64,000 nt of DNA from Clostridium_AD sp937920395 (lineage in GTDB: Bacteria; Bacillota; Clostridia; Clostridiales; Clostridiaceae). Under the pieces are notes generated by a model. That model searched no databases. It worked only from the letters and a program-made list of their open reading frames with translations, and was not told the DNA's origin. The translations under genes were made by a program, and so were the position numbers. Each line of letters starts with the position of its first letter. The stretch's first letter is position 1. Positions 33,942-43,098 of the stretch are shown piece by piece. The stretch lies in the NCBI GenBank assembly GCA_052274345.1, contig DAVZGP010000003.1, positions 1-64,000 on the forward strand. The letters are read 5' to 3'.

Positions 33942-35031
33942 GTCTTTTTCCTCCCATATATCCTTCAATTATGTTACATACTTTTTCAATATCCTCTTTA
34001 TATATCTCACCAATGTTACCTATTCTAAAGGAATCAACCTTTGTTAACTTACCAGGATATAGAACATAACCCCTTTCCTTCACGTAATTATAGAAATCGC
34101 TAAAGTCAAAATCTACCCTTGGAAAAAGAAAAGTAGTAATAATAGGAGATTGAAGTTCTTCTTTTATATAAGCATCAAAGCCCATATCTTTTAATTTAGA
34201 TCTTAGTAAATAATTATTTTTTTTATAACGATCATATCGAGCTTCTACTCCACCTTCCTCAATTAATTCATCAATTGCCTTTGAAAAAGCAGCTACCACA
34301 TGAGTTGGAGATGTAAATCTCCATTTCCCATCCTTGTCCATACTTTTCCACTGATCATACAAATCCAAACACAGACTCTTTGAATTACCAGAGCATTTAA
34401 GAAGTCTTTCTATCTTAGCAATTACAAAACAAAATCCAGGTACTCCTTGAATGCATTTATTTGAGCTACTAACCAAATAATCTATTTCTAAATTTTGTAC
34501 ATCAATTGGTATTCCTCCAAAACTACTCATTGCATCAATAATTAATACTTTGCCATAATCCTTAGATATTTTTGCAATCTCATCAAGTGGATTAAGTATA
34601 CCTGTGGTTGTTTCTGAATGAACCATAGCAATATGAGTTATTTCTATATCCTTATCAAGAATATCTTTTATGTCCCTCGTTTCAAAAACCTTATCATACT
34701 CTAAGTTATAGCAAACATAATTAATACCCATATATTTAGCCATTTTTATAATTCTTTCGCCATAAGCTCCATTAGATATTATAAGTAGCTTGTCTTTTTC
34801 ACTTATAGTAGAGTGCAAAACGGACTCAACACCAAAACTTCCACTTCCTTGCATAAGAACTGTAGTGTAATCCTTAGGTGATGCTTTAGCTATTTTAAGA
34901 AGCTCAAATCTAATCTTTTGAGTTATTGCTTTATATTCATCATCCCAAGTACACCTATCAAAAAGCATTTCTTCTTTAACTGTCTTTGTTGTTGTAAGTG
35001 GTCCTGGTGTCAAAAGTTTATAATTATTCAT
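33934..35031 (-). CDS. phnW: 2-aminoethylphosphonate:pyruvate aminotransferase
   Basis: Converts AEP plus pyruvate to phosphonoacetaldehyde plus alanine. Class V fold-type I aminotransferase, 365 residues. The N-terminus LLTPGPLTTT is a family hallmark; QGSGSFGVES (about 61) and the Asp in IIDAMSSFGGIPID (about 168) hold the cofactor, with the PLP Lys in SSNKCIQGVPGF (about 192). ATG 35031 follows GAGGG. It lies directly after the ABC binding-protein gene and overlaps phnX, so import and breakdown are one operon. Confidence 0.95.
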   Translation of the reverse strand: MNNYKLLTPGPLTTTKTVKEEMLFDRCTWDDEYKAITQKIRFELLKIAKASPKDYTTVLMQGSGSFGVESVLHSTISEKDKLLIISNGAYGERIIKMAKYMGINYVCYNLEYDKVFETRDIKDILDKDIEITHIAMVHSETTTGILNPLDEIAKISKDYGKVLIIDAMSSFGGIPIDVQNLEIDYLVSSSNKCIQGVPGFCFVIAKIERLLKCSGNSKSLCLDLYDQWKSMDKDGKWRFTSPTHVVAAFSKAIDELIEEGGVEARYDRYKKNNYLLRSKLKDMGFDAYIKEELQSPIITTFLFPRVDFDFSDFYNYVKERGYVLYPGKLTKVDSFRIGNIGEIYKEDIEKVCNIIEGYMGGKRHE

Positions 35032-35052
35032 ATGAACTAACCCTCTTTTTAC

Positions 35053-36039
35053 TTATTTTGAAGTCGTAAAGAATTGTTGATGTTTTTTAAGAAGTTCAAC
35101 TGTTAATGGCTGTGCAAACTTTTTAGGATTTCCTGGTTTATTCAAATTATTAATAGTCTCCCCTTTATAAAGTGCTACAGGATAATCTTTAATAAGTAAA
35201 GGCCTTGCTTTAGTTACTATAACTTTTGCCATTTCCATAGCAAGTTTTGTTGTTGCCGTATCTTTCTTTTTAACAACTGCAATTGATTCTGTAAGTGAAT
35301 AATTACCTTCTATTGGATCAATATAATCAATATCGAGTCCTTTAGCTTTATCAGCTACAGCTTGATGACGAAGTCCAAATCCCACCGCAACTTCTCCAAC
35401 TCTAACTTTTTTTATTGGACCTGATCCAGAAGTTTCTATGTGAGGGCCACAATTTATAATCAATTTGTGAAGTACAACGGTACCTTCTTTTTCACCATAT
35501 TCACTTATAATTGACTGAATAAGAAGCCAAGCTGTTGAGGAATTCATTATATTAGGTATTGAAACTAAGCCTTTATACTCATCTTTAGTTAAATCTTTTA
35601 TAGATTTTGGCATAGTAAGTCCTTTTTCTTTTATAACCTTTGTATTAACGAATATTGCACCTGTGTTTGCAAGTATCGGAGTATAATAACTTGGATATTT
35701 TTCCAGTGCATTTGTTTTAAAATTTAAATCCTCAAACATATCATTTTTCTTTTGTGCACTGTCTATAAAATAAGAACTCATTGTCACTAAATTCGCCTCA
35801 ATCTCATCACCCTCTGCCATTAACTTTCCACCAAGTTCAGACGTACCTTGAGTTTGTAATACATATTTCCCATCATAACCTGATGCATTAAGAGTTTTTT
35901 TCATAGATGCCACAGCTTCCTCATCTGCATTAGTATAAATAACTACCTTTTGAGGACCCTTAGGACTACAACCTATAAGTGCTACCGACATTGAACATAC
36001 CATTAAAGAAATTGTAATAATTTTAAATATCTTATTCAT
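35053..36039 (-). CDS. Lipoprotein substrate-binding protein for aminoethylphosphonate ABC importer
   Basis: 328 residues. The N-terminal signal ends in the lipobox ALIGC (Cys near residue 24), so it is a membrane-tethered binding protein. The body is an iron/thiamine-type family 1 fold (extracellular solute-binding) with VVIYTNADEE at its start. In AEP loci such proteins (PhnS-like) deliver 2-aminoethylphosphonate; the assignment rests on the operon with phnW/phnX. AAGGAGA precedes ATG 36039. The permease gene ends 56 bases upstream. Confidence 0.87.
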   Translation of the reverse strand: MNKIFKIITISLMVCSMSVALIGCSPKGPQKVVIYTNADEEAVASMKKTLNASGYDGKYVLQTQGTSELGGKLMAEGDEIEANLVTMSSYFIDSAQKKNDMFEDLNFKTNALEKYPSYYTPILANTGAIFVNTKVIKEKGLTMPKSIKDLTKDEYKGLVSIPNIMNSSTAWLLIQSIISEYGEKEGTVVLHKLIINCGPHIETSGSGPIKKVRVGEVAVGFGLRHQAVADKAKGLDIDYIDPIEGNYSLTESIAVVKKKDTATTKLAMEMAKVIVTKARPLLIKDYPVALYKGETINNLNKPGNPKKFAQPLTVELLKKHQQFFTTSK

Positions 36040-36094
36040 AATTAAATCTCCTTCGCTTTACGTTTTTTTATTAAGTACATTTATTTATGGATTG

Positions 36095-37705
36095 CTATTT
36101 TTTATTAAGAAAATCACAACCAAGTTTAATACATATATTAGTTAAAAATATAAGTATAGACAGTATGAAAACCCCGTTAAAATTTTGAAAGTATTGGAGT
36201 TCGTTAATTTTACTTGTTAACATAGAAGTTCTTGCAGTTACAAGAAAAATAATAGCACTAATTGTAACCATGGAATTTATAAAATAATACCCAAACATCT
36301 CGACTATTGTTACTATTGAATTAGGAATAATCACTCTCGTTATAGTTTTTATCCAGTTATCGCCCATTAATTCTCCTGTTGTTTCCCAAGTTGGATTCAT
36401 TTTTGACAGGGAATTTTTAGCCATGAGATAAGGTGTAGTAAAGAAATGTACTATGTTACAAATTATTATTATAGCAAATGTTCCTTTTAAATCGCTCTTA
36501 TTAAAAAGCATTAAGTATGAAAGTCCTAAAACCATACCTGGAACCGTATTAGTTATCATTGAAAATGCATCCATCGTCATTTTGACTTTCTTTTTCATAC
36601 TAGAGCGAGCATTTACAATAGCTGAACTGTAACATGTTACAGTACCAATAATCGCTGAAATAATTGCTACTATGAATGAATTCCCATATACCTCCAAAAT
36701 ATCTCCTGATAAAATAGTGCTTTTAAAAATCTGGGCCGTAAAACTCATATCATAAGGATAATTTTTTACAAAAGGTGCTACAAACATGACTAAAAATATT
36801 AACATAATTGAGGCCACAACAATTACTGATACTAGAGCAAACGAAATATCTCTAAATTTGTTTTTGCATATTTCAATCTTTGTAAATTTGTCATAACTAA
36901 AATTAAATTTTTCTAGATAATTCAACAGTAGCACCCCAAAGACCGCAGGTAAAAGCATAAGTATAGCTATAGCGGCTCCAGCATTAAAATCTGGTATAGA
37001 CCCTAGCATTACCTGATAAAGCTGCATTGATATTACGCTGTAGGTTCCACCTACTGAGGCCGGTATACCAAAGTCTGTAAAGCTCAAAATAAAGCTAAGT
37101 ACAAACGCCCCACCAAGTGTTCCAATTAAAGGTCTAAAAATTGTATTCATGAAACTTTTAAATAAATTATCACCCATTAGCTTTGAAACAATAATAAATC
37201 TTTTATCAATATACTCAAAAGAATTATTAATAAGAAGAAACGCTGAGGGCAGAGTATAAATTACATAACCTACTAAAAGCCCATTAAACCCATAAATTTT
37301 AAATAACTCTCTTCCGAAAAGTTTTGTAAGTAGCCCCTGCTTACCAAAAGAATATATTATAGCGAAACCATAAGTTATAGTAGGTAAGAGCATTGGTATT
37401 GAAATTCCTATCTTTATTAGGTTTTTTAAAGGTCTAAACATTTTTGTGCAGTTTACACCATAAGCAAGTATAAAAGCTAAAATTGTTGTTATCAAAGAAG
37501 TTATTAGAGAAATCTTTATACTATTTTCTATAGAAATTAAAAATTCCTTATTATGTGTAACAAAATAATAGTTAAAAAATCCTATTCCTATATCACTATT
37601 AAGAGACTTAATCAAAAGTACTAGTAATGGAGTAAAAAGAAATGCTATAAAAAATAATGCTATAACAATAAATATAATTTTAGTTTCAGTTTTTTTTCTA
37701 TACAT
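36095..37705 (-). CDS. ABC permease, two fused halves, probable aminoethylphosphonate importer
   Basis: A 536-residue membrane protein made of two homologous BPD_transp_1 halves (about 1-265 and 285-536), each with about six helices, like the Fbp/ThiP-type permeases. One chain thus supplies the whole membrane dimer. Start ATG 37705 overlaps the stop of the ATPase gene (ATGTATAG) and has TTTGGAG upstream; a TTG at 37717 lies in that ribosome site. Substrate is inferred from the operon; sulfate, iron or other oxyanion importers have the same plan. Confidence 0.87.
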   Translation of the reverse strand: MYRKKTETKIIFIVIALFFIAFLFTPLLVLLIKSLNSDIGIGFFNYYFVTHNKEFLISIENSIKISLITSLITTILAFILAYGVNCTKMFRPLKNLIKIGISIPMLLPTITYGFAIIYSFGKQGLLTKLFGRELFKIYGFNGLLVGYVIYTLPSAFLLINNSFEYIDKRFIIVSKLMGDNLFKSFMNTIFRPLIGTLGGAFVLSFILSFTDFGIPASVGGTYSVISMQLYQVMLGSIPDFNAGAAIAILMLLPAVFGVLLLNYLEKFNFSYDKFTKIEICKNKFRDISFALVSVIVVASIMLIFLVMFVAPFVKNYPYDMSFTAQIFKSTILSGDILEVYGNSFIVAIISAIIGTVTCYSSAIVNARSSMKKKVKMTMDAFSMITNTVPGMVLGLSYLMLFNKSDLKGTFAIIIICNIVHFFTTPYLMAKNSLSKMNPTWETTGELMGDNWIKTITRVIIPNSIVTIVEMFGYYFINSMVTISAIIFLVTARTSMLTSKINELQYFQNFNGVFILSILIFLTNICIKLGCDFLNKK

Positions 37706-38450
37706 AATTTTCTCCAAATAAGTTATAAATGTTATCTTTCTTTATTTTCAATTGACGTAGTATAAATTCTTCTACAAAACTATTTTTAGGCTCATGTACT
37801 ATTTCACTTGGCGATCCATATTGTGAAACCTTACCTTTATCAATAATTAGCACTTTATCAGCCATAGTTAAAGCTTCCTCCGGATCATGAGTTACTATTA
37901 TCGTCGTTAGTTTATATTCTCTAGTAATAGCCTTAATCTTTTCCTTTATTGTCTCCTTTATAACTCCATCAAGAGCACTAAGTGGCTCATCTAGAAGAAG
38001 TATTTTGGGTTTTATAGCAAGTGTTCTTGCGAGTGCCACTCTTTGTTTTTGTCCACCAGATAACTCATGAATCTTTTTGTATAAATGAGGCTTTAACTCT
38101 AAAAAATCTATAAGTGTTTTAAGCTCCTCATTACTTACTAAATTAGGTTTATTTCTTAGTCCATATACAATGTTCTTATAAGCATTAAGATTAGGGAAAA
38201 GGGCATAATCTTGAAAAACAATATTAAATCCACGATCCTTCATGGATACTTTACTTATATCAACACCATTGAATATAATTGAGCCACTATCCATATCCGT
38301 TATTCCCAAAATAATATTAAGTAATGTAGTTTTACCACTACCACTTGGTCCCAGCATAGAAACGATCTCTCCATTTTCTATTTTTATATTTATATCATCT
38401 AATATTAATTTACCATCAAATCCTTTTGTTATACTTCTGAGCTCTAACAT
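37698..38450 (-). CDS. ABC transporter ATP-binding protein, probable aminoethylphosphonate importer
   Basis: A 250-residue ABC ATPase. Walker A GPSGSGKTT (about 34-42), Q-loop NIVFQDYALFP, signature LSGGQKQR (about 129), Walker B ILLLDEPLSALD and switch His in VTHDPEEA are all intact. It lacks the long C-terminal TOBE region of MalK-type subunits, so it is a shorter, Fbp-like form. It is the first gene of the phn operon (GGAGGTG before ATG 38450) and is divergent from a DeoR-type regulator gene. Confidence 0.9.
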   Translation of the reverse strand: MLELRSITKGFDGKLILDDINIKIENGEIVSMLGPSGSGKTTLLNIILGITDMDSGSIIFNGVDISKVSMKDRGFNIVFQDYALFPNLNAYKNIVYGLRNKPNLVSNEELKTLIDFLELKPHLYKKIHELSGGQKQRVALARTLAIKPKILLLDEPLSALDGVIKETIKEKIKAITREYKLTTIIVTHDPEEALTMADKVLIIDKGKVSQYGSPSEIVHEPKNSFVEEFILRQLKIKKDNIYNLFGENYV

Positions 38451-38563
38451 TTAATTCACCTCCAAAATGTTTTACTTTTAAGATCATCGCTCTTTTAGTA
38501 TACATTTATAAAGGTTAAACTATATTATGAACAGGTTAAGAATGTGTAAATTATAACTATTTG

Positions 38564-38668
38564 TTTATCATGTTTATACCATATCATGACATACTTTATT
38601 AATATATATGATAATTTATTTATACTTTAAAGACCATATTCTTGTATATTGTCATTATTTATGATAAA
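38564..38668. promoter_or_regulatory. Candidate operator repeats in the divergent phn/deoR region
   Basis: ATGATAA-type words occur at 38608-38614 and 38661-38668 and, in reverse (TTTATCAT), at 38564-38571, in the 259-base gap between the ABC operon and the regulator gene. DeoR proteins often bind repeated short sites, so these are candidates, but in such AT-rich DNA chance matches are likely. Confidence 0.25.
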
Positions 38669-38709
38669 TTGTATGTATAATAATAAAAAAACCTTAAGGG
38701 AGTGATTTT

Positions 38710-39474
38710 ATGTTACCAATTGAAAGGCAAAAAAAGTTCTTAGAATTACTTTCAACAAAAGATGTAGTTACCATCTCTGAATTCATCAGTGAATTTAACA
38801 TATCAATAGAAACAGTTAGGCGTGACCTATCTATTTTAGAGAAACAAAGTAAAATAGAAAAGGTATATGGAGGGGCAAAACTCAAGCTTGTAAGCTTTGG
38901 GGAGCCAACTATGGAAAATAGAATGATAAATAAATTATTTCAAAAACAATCGATTGGAAAAAAATGTAGTGAATTTATAAATGATGGGGATTGTATTTTT
39001 ATTGACAGTGGTTCCACCACATACCAAATTTCTAAATACATAACAGATAAAAAGAACTTAACAATAATAACTAACTCAATTCCAGTTTTAAATGAATTAA
39101 TAAATACCAAACATGATATTATAGTAATTGGTGGGAAGGTAAGACATAATGAAAGATCTATTGTAGCCTACGATTACATCTTTAATTTTTCTCAACTTAA
39201 CATTCAAAAAAGTTTTATTTGTGCAGGTGGAATTACATTAGAAAATGGAATCTCAGATTATAACATGCAAGAAGCAGTAATACGAAAGACTATCCTAGAA
39301 AGATCAAAAGAAACATTCGTAGCCGCTGACAGCAGCAAATTTGGTAGAGATGTTACAATTAATATTGCTCCAATTGACAAAGTTAATTTTATTATTACTG
39401 ATTCTAATTTAACTAAAAACATGGCTAGCAACTTTAATAAATACAAATCAAAAATAATTATAGCTGAAGAGTAA
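38710..39474 (+). CDS. DeoR/GlpR family transcriptional regulator
   Basis: 254 residues. N-terminal winged helix with the family pattern ISEFISEFNISIETVRRDLSILEKQ (recognition helix about 25-43) and a C-terminal DeoR sensor domain, a phosphosugar-isomerase-like fold with DSGSTTYQIS (about 97-106) and GGITLENGISDYN (about 175). Such proteins usually sense phosphorylated metabolites. Its divergent position suggests control of the phosphonate operon; the effector could be a pathway intermediate. ATG 38710 follows AAGGGAG. The end of the gene overlaps a hairpin. Confidence 0.9.
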   Translation: MLPIERQKKFLELLSTKDVVTISEFISEFNISIETVRRDLSILEKQSKIEKVYGGAKLKLVSFGEPTMENRMINKLFQKQSIGKKCSEFINDGDCIFIDSGSTTYQISKYITDKKNLTIITNSIPVLNELINTKHDIIVIGGKVRHNERSIVAYDYIFNFSQLNIQKSFICAGGITLENGISDYNMQEAVIRKTILERSKETFVAADSSKFGRDVTINIAPIDKVNFIITDSNLTKNMASNFNKYKSKIIIAEE

Positions 39475-39493
39475 ATTCTTCAGCTATAATTAT
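39454..39493 (+). terminator. Hairpin at the end of the DeoR gene
   Basis: A perfect 17-base inverted repeat (39454-39470 and 39477-39493) spans the last codons and stop of the regulator gene. There is no strong T-tract, but the position is that of a transcript end. Confidence 0.5.
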
Positions 39494-39560
39494 ACAATAG
39501 TCTTTTTATAAATATTAAATTAAAGTGTTCAATCTTAGTGTATTAACTAAACAAAACCGC

Positions 39561-39896
39561 CTAGTGTATACTTTCAATATCTACTCTCTTTTGTTTTTTA
39601 TTGCATATCTTTCCCCGTCTTTTTTCTAGTTCAGTTACAACAGCATCTATTTTTATACCCTTTGCCACCATAAGCACCAATGTGTGGTAAAATAAGTCTG
39701 ATATTTCTCCAACAGTCTCCTTATCGTCATCATTCTTGCTGCTAATTATTACTTCTGCACTTTCTTCTCCTACTTTTTTTAATATTTTGTCTAGTCCTTC
39801 TTCAAATAAATAACTAGTATATGACCCCTCTATATGAATAGATTTTCTTTCCTCGATTATCTTATAAAGTTCTTTTACTACGTTAGTTTCACTCAT
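39561..39896 (-). CDS. hisE: Phosphoribosyl-ATP pyrophosphatase
   Basis: Hydrolyses phosphoribosyl-ATP to phosphoribosyl-AMP, step two of histidine synthesis. All-alpha MazG-like fold, 111 residues. Visible: VGEESAEVIISSKN (about 37-50) with the conserved Glu metal ligands, and EISDLFYHTLVLM (about 61-73) with the Glu/Asp pair. ATG 39896 follows AAGGAGA. Last gene of the his operon, kept separate from hisI, whereas in many bacteria the two are fused. Confidence 0.94.
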   Translation of the reverse strand: MSETNVVKELYKIIEERKSIHIEGSYTSYLFEEGLDKILKKVGEESAEVIISSKNDDDKETVGEISDLFYHTLVLMVAKGIKIDAVVTELEKRRGKICNKKQKRVDIESIH

Positions 39897-39954
39897 TTTA
39901 TGGTTCTCCTTTTATATTTATTTTAAGACCTTAATTGATATTGTTATTTTTTAG

Positions 39955-40296
39955 CTATACTTTTTGCTGCCAAATTTCCCTGTAAAAACAAGTTTTATTA
40001 CCAGTATGACAAGCTGCTCCCACTTGCTCAACTTTAATAAGAATTGTATCTCCATCGCAATCAAACTTTACACTTTTTACATATTGAAAATGACCTGAAG
40101 TTTCTCCCTTGTTCCACAACTTATTTCTTGATCTGCTAAAAAACCAAGTAGTTCCACTTTCCATTGTTTTTTTAAAAGACTCCTCGTTCATATATGCAAG
40201 CATTAAAACATCTCCACTGCACTGCTCTTGAATAATTGCAGGTATTAACCCCTTATTAAATTGAATTTCATTTATACTATCCACATTAACCACCAC
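39955..40296 (-). CDS. hisI: Phosphoribosyl-AMP cyclohydrolase
   Basis: Opens the adenine ring of phosphoribosyl-AMP using zinc and magnesium. 113 residues. Signature segments are MLAYMNEESF (about 31), WFFSRSRNKLWNKGETSGH (about 50-68), DCDGD (about 78, metal Asp) and the zinc cysteines in GAACHTGNKTCF (about 91-102). The start is GTG 40296, or possibly GTG 40287 three codons later, which is closer to GGTGG; the upstream site is weak. It lies 65 bases after hisF. Confidence 0.93.
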   Translation of the reverse strand: MVVNVDSINEIQFNKGLIPAIIQEQCSGDVLMLAYMNEESFKKTMESGTTWFFSRSRNKLWNKGETSGHFQYVKSVKFDCDGDTILIKVEQVGAACHTGNKTCFYREIWQQKV

Positions 40297-40361
40297 ATTT
40301 CTTTTTTAAAATTATATCATAAACACATAAACTTTAACTTGTTATAATTTACTTCATATAA

Positions 40362-41123
40362 TTAAATTCTAATTTCTAAATTTTTATTTTTAAGATACTC
40401 TTTTACTTCTCTAATGGAAAGTTCTTTATAATGAAATATAGAAGCCGCTAGTGCAGCATCTGCACCACTTTTTTCAAAAACATCATAAAAATCTTCTATT
40501 TTACCACATCCACCTGATGCTACTACAGGAATGTTTACAATATCTGTTATGGCATTTATAAACTCTATATCATACCCTTGTTTTGTTCCATCTGCATCCA
40601 TACTTGTTAAAAGTATTTCACCTGCACCTAATTCTTCAACCTCTTTTGCCCATTTAAGCGCATCAAGTCCCGTATTTATTCTTCCACCATTTATAACTAC
40701 ATGCCACCCAATATTGTTCTCATTTTTTTTTCCATCGATTGCAACCACAACGCATTGGCTTCCATATTTTGCTGCTGCCTGCGTTATAAGTTTAGGATTA
40801 CGAATTGCAGCAGAGTTTATAGATATTTTATCAGCTCCTGCTCTAAGTATTTCTTTAAAATCCTCTATACTTTTAATTCCACCTCCTACAGTGAGTGGAA
40901 TAAATACTTTCTCAGCAGTCCTTTTTATAACATCAATCATTGTTTTTCTTCCCTCATGAGTGGCTGTTATATCTAAAAATACAAGTTCATCTGCGCCTTC
41001 GCTGTTGTAAAACTCAGCAATTTCAACAGGATCTCCTACGTCAGTTAAGTTAACAAAGTTTATCCCTTTCATTACCCTTCCATTAGTTACATCAAGGCAA
41101 GGTATGATTCTTTTAGTAAGCAT
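40362..41123 (-). CDS. hisF: Imidazole glycerol phosphate synthase, cyclase subunit
   Basis: Uses ammonia from HisH to cyclise PRFAR to imidazole glycerol phosphate and AICAR. TIM barrel, 253 residues. The catalytic Asp pair is in RIIPCLDVTNGRVMKG (Asp near 11) and TSMDADGTKQGYD (near 130). VGGGIKSIED and ASGGCGKIEDF are the phosphate-binding loops. ATG 41123 uses GGAGGGC, which overlaps the hisA end; the gap is 3 bases. HisF-HisH form a complex and their genes lie close together here. Confidence 0.96.
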   Translation of the reverse strand: MLTKRIIPCLDVTNGRVMKGINFVNLTDVGDPVEIAEFYNSEGADELVFLDITATHEGRKTMIDVIKRTAEKVFIPLTVGGGIKSIEDFKEILRAGADKISINSAAIRNPKLITQAAAKYGSQCVVVAIDGKKNENNIGWHVVINGGRINTGLDALKWAKEVEELGAGEILLTSMDADGTKQGYDIEFINAITDIVNIPVVASGGCGKIEDFYDVFEKSGADAALAASIFHYKELSIREVKEYLKNKNLEIRI

Positions 41124-41126
41124 GTG

Positions 41127-41843
41127 CTAAGCCCTCCCTTCGAGTATTGCCTCTTCAAGCGATATATTTCTACTATACAGTGCTTTTCCAATAATTGCTC
41201 CATATATGTTCATTTTCTTAAGCTTTTTAATATCCTCAATACATTTCATGCCACCGGATGCAATAATATCACAAGAAACCTCATCATTTATTTTTCCAGT
41301 TGCCTCAAAATTAGGTCCAGTCAAAGTCCCATCACGACTTATGTCAGTAAAGATTATAGTTTTTATACCTATATTCTCCATTTGTTTTGCAAAATCTATA
41401 TATTCTACTTTACTACTCTTTTGCCAACCTTCTACGGCAACAAATCCATCTCTTGCATCTATTCCAATAGCAATTTTATCTCCAAACTTTTTCACTGCTT
41501 CTTTTACAAGCGATGGATTGTTTAAAGCTGCAGTACCAAGTATAACTCTACTTAATCCCTTGCTAATTAGCATTTCTATTGTATCTATATTTCTAATCCC
41601 ACCGCCAAGTTGTATAGGAATCCTTAAATCTTTTATAATTTTATTTATACTATTTAAATTTTCAATAGATCCTTTTAACGCTCCATCTAAATCTACCATA
41701 TGTAAATATTCTGCTCCCTTATTCATAAAAGATAGAGCAGTTTGGAGTGGATCTTCCCCTACAACTTTTGCTGACACGAATTCACCCTGAAAAAGTCTAA
41801 CACATTTGCCACCCTTTAAATCTATTGCTGGAAATACTTTCAT
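41127..41843 (-). CDS. hisA: ProFAR isomerase (HisA)
   Basis: Isomerises ProFAR to PRFAR by Amadori rearrangement. Half-barrel-duplicated TIM barrel, 238 residues, homologous to HisF. Start FPAIDLKGGKCVRLFQG has the catalytic Asp near 8; IFTDISRDGTLTGPN holds the second Asp (near 130). LGGGIRNIDT and ASGGMKCIED bind the two phosphates. Its ATG shares one base with the hisH stop (TAATG), showing tight translational coupling. Confidence 0.96.
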   Translation of the reverse strand: MKVFPAIDLKGGKCVRLFQGEFVSAKVVGEDPLQTALSFMNKGAEYLHMVDLDGALKGSIENLNSINKIIKDLRIPIQLGGGIRNIDTIEMLISKGLSRVILGTAALNNPSLVKEAVKKFGDKIAIGIDARDGFVAVEGWQKSSKVEYIDFAKQMENIGIKTIIFTDISRDGTLTGPNFEATGKINDEVSCDIIASGGMKCIEDIKKLKKMNIYGAIIGKALYSRNISLEEAILEGRA

Positions 41844-42445
41844 TACACTACCTCCGCGAAGTTTTTAAGTAATTTCATCCCAAAATCTCCACTTTTCTCT
41901 GGATGAAACTGCATACCAAATATATTGCCCTTGCTTACAATTGCAGGTATCTTTTTCTCATACATACTGTATGCATTTATAATACCCTCCTCACAATTTA
42001 CTGCATAATAAGAATGTACAAAATATACATAATGATTTTCTTCTATGCCTCTAAGTAATGGAGAGTTATTTTCAAAAAATAAACTATTCCATCCCATGTG
42101 TGGAATTTTTATTGAACCTTCAAGTTTTATTATTTCTCCTTTTAATAACCCTAATCCCTGGCATTTTTTAACCTCACAACTTTCCTCAAAGAAAAGTTGC
42201 ATACCAAGGCATATGCCAAGTATTGGTTTTCCTTCTTTAACAGCCTGTTTAATTACTTTATCAATTCCACTGTTTTTCATATTCTTCATTGCATCTGGAA
42301 AGGCACCTACTCCAGGAACAATAATGCTTCTGCACTTTGATATTTCCTCAGCATTTGATGATATAATTGACGATATATTCAATGACTTAAGTGCATTTTG
42401 AACACTACTTAAATTTCCAACACCATAATCAACTATCGCTATCAT
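41843..42445 (-). CDS. hisH: Imidazole glycerol phosphate synthase, glutaminase subunit
   Basis: Class I glutamine amidotransferase that feeds ammonia to HisF. 200 residues. The nucleophile Cys is in LGICLGMQLFFE (near 81); the His and Glu of the triad are in FGMQFHPEKSGDFG (near 181). The oxyanion loop PGVGAFPDAM is at about 47. ATG 42445 follows AAGGAGG. Overlaps hisA by one base. Confidence 0.96.
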   Translation of the reverse strand: MIAIVDYGVGNLSSVQNALKSLNISSIISSNAEEISKCRSIIVPGVGAFPDAMKNMKNSGIDKVIKQAVKEGKPILGICLGMQLFFEESCEVKKCQGLGLLKGEIIKLEGSIKIPHMGWNSLFFENNSPLLRGIEENHYVYFVHSYYAVNCEEGIINAYSMYEKKIPAIVSKGNIFGMQFHPEKSGDFGMKLLKNFAEVV

Positions 42446-42456
42446 AGTTTTCCTCC

Positions 42457-43047
42457 TTATAAAGATCCTTTTGTAGACATAACACCTTTTATTCTTTTAT
42501 CATATGTTAGTGCTTCACTTAATGATTTTCCAAAAGCTTTGAATAAACCTTCTACCATATGATGGTTGTTTTTTCCATATATAATCCTTGCATGAAGAGT
42601 TATCCCACTATTCATAGCTAAAGCCCTAAAAAATTCTTCCACCATTTCTGTATCAAAATCTCCAATTTTTTCTACAGTAAAATCGGCATTGAACACCAGG
42701 TAAGGTCTACCACTTAAATCAAGTGAAACTGTAGCCAATGTTTCATCCATAGGTACAAAACTAGTTCCATACCGTTTTATACCCTCTTTGCCCTTTAGTG
42801 CCTCTTTAATTGCAAGTCCAAGTACTATCCCTACATCTTCAATAGTATGATGAGAATCTACAAATAAATCTCCCACAGCTTTAACATATAAATCTAGAAG
42901 TCCATGTTTTGCAAAAAGGTTTAGCATATGGTCAAAGAAACCTATACCTGTATTGCCTTCAAAATTTCCAGACCCATCTAAATTTATACGTACCTCAATA
43001 TTAGTCTCATTACTTTTTCTTGATATTTTTGCTTCTCTTTGAATCAT
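42457..43047 (-). CDS. hisB: Imidazoleglycerol-phosphate dehydratase
   Basis: Dehydrates IGP to imidazole acetol phosphate with two manganese ions. 196 residues, single-domain form without the N-terminal phosphatase found in enteric HisB. Metal-binding motifs FFDHMLNLFAKHG (about 38-50), DSHHTIEDVGI (about 68) and NNHHMVEGLFKAFGK (about 163) are present. ATG 43047 follows AAGGAGA. Because it lacks the HAD domain, histidinol phosphatase must come from another gene. Confidence 0.96.
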   Translation of the reverse strand: MIQREAKISRKSNETNIEVRINLDGSGNFEGNTGIGFFDHMLNLFAKHGLLDLYVKAVGDLFVDSHHTIEDVGIVLGLAIKEALKGKEGIKRYGTSFVPMDETLATVSLDLSGRPYLVFNADFTVEKIGDFDTEMVEEFFRALAMNSGITLHARIIYGKNNHHMVEGLFKAFGKSLSEALTYDKRIKGVMSTKGSL

Positions 43048-43098
43048 ATAGCTATCTCCTTTTGAAATGTCGATTGAATTTACATATTGATCTATTTT

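Noticed and set aside
41206..41790. 194-residue plus-strand frame opposite hisA
   Set aside because: Wholly inside hisA on the other strand, with Ser/Phe/Ile-rich content typical of a reverse reading.
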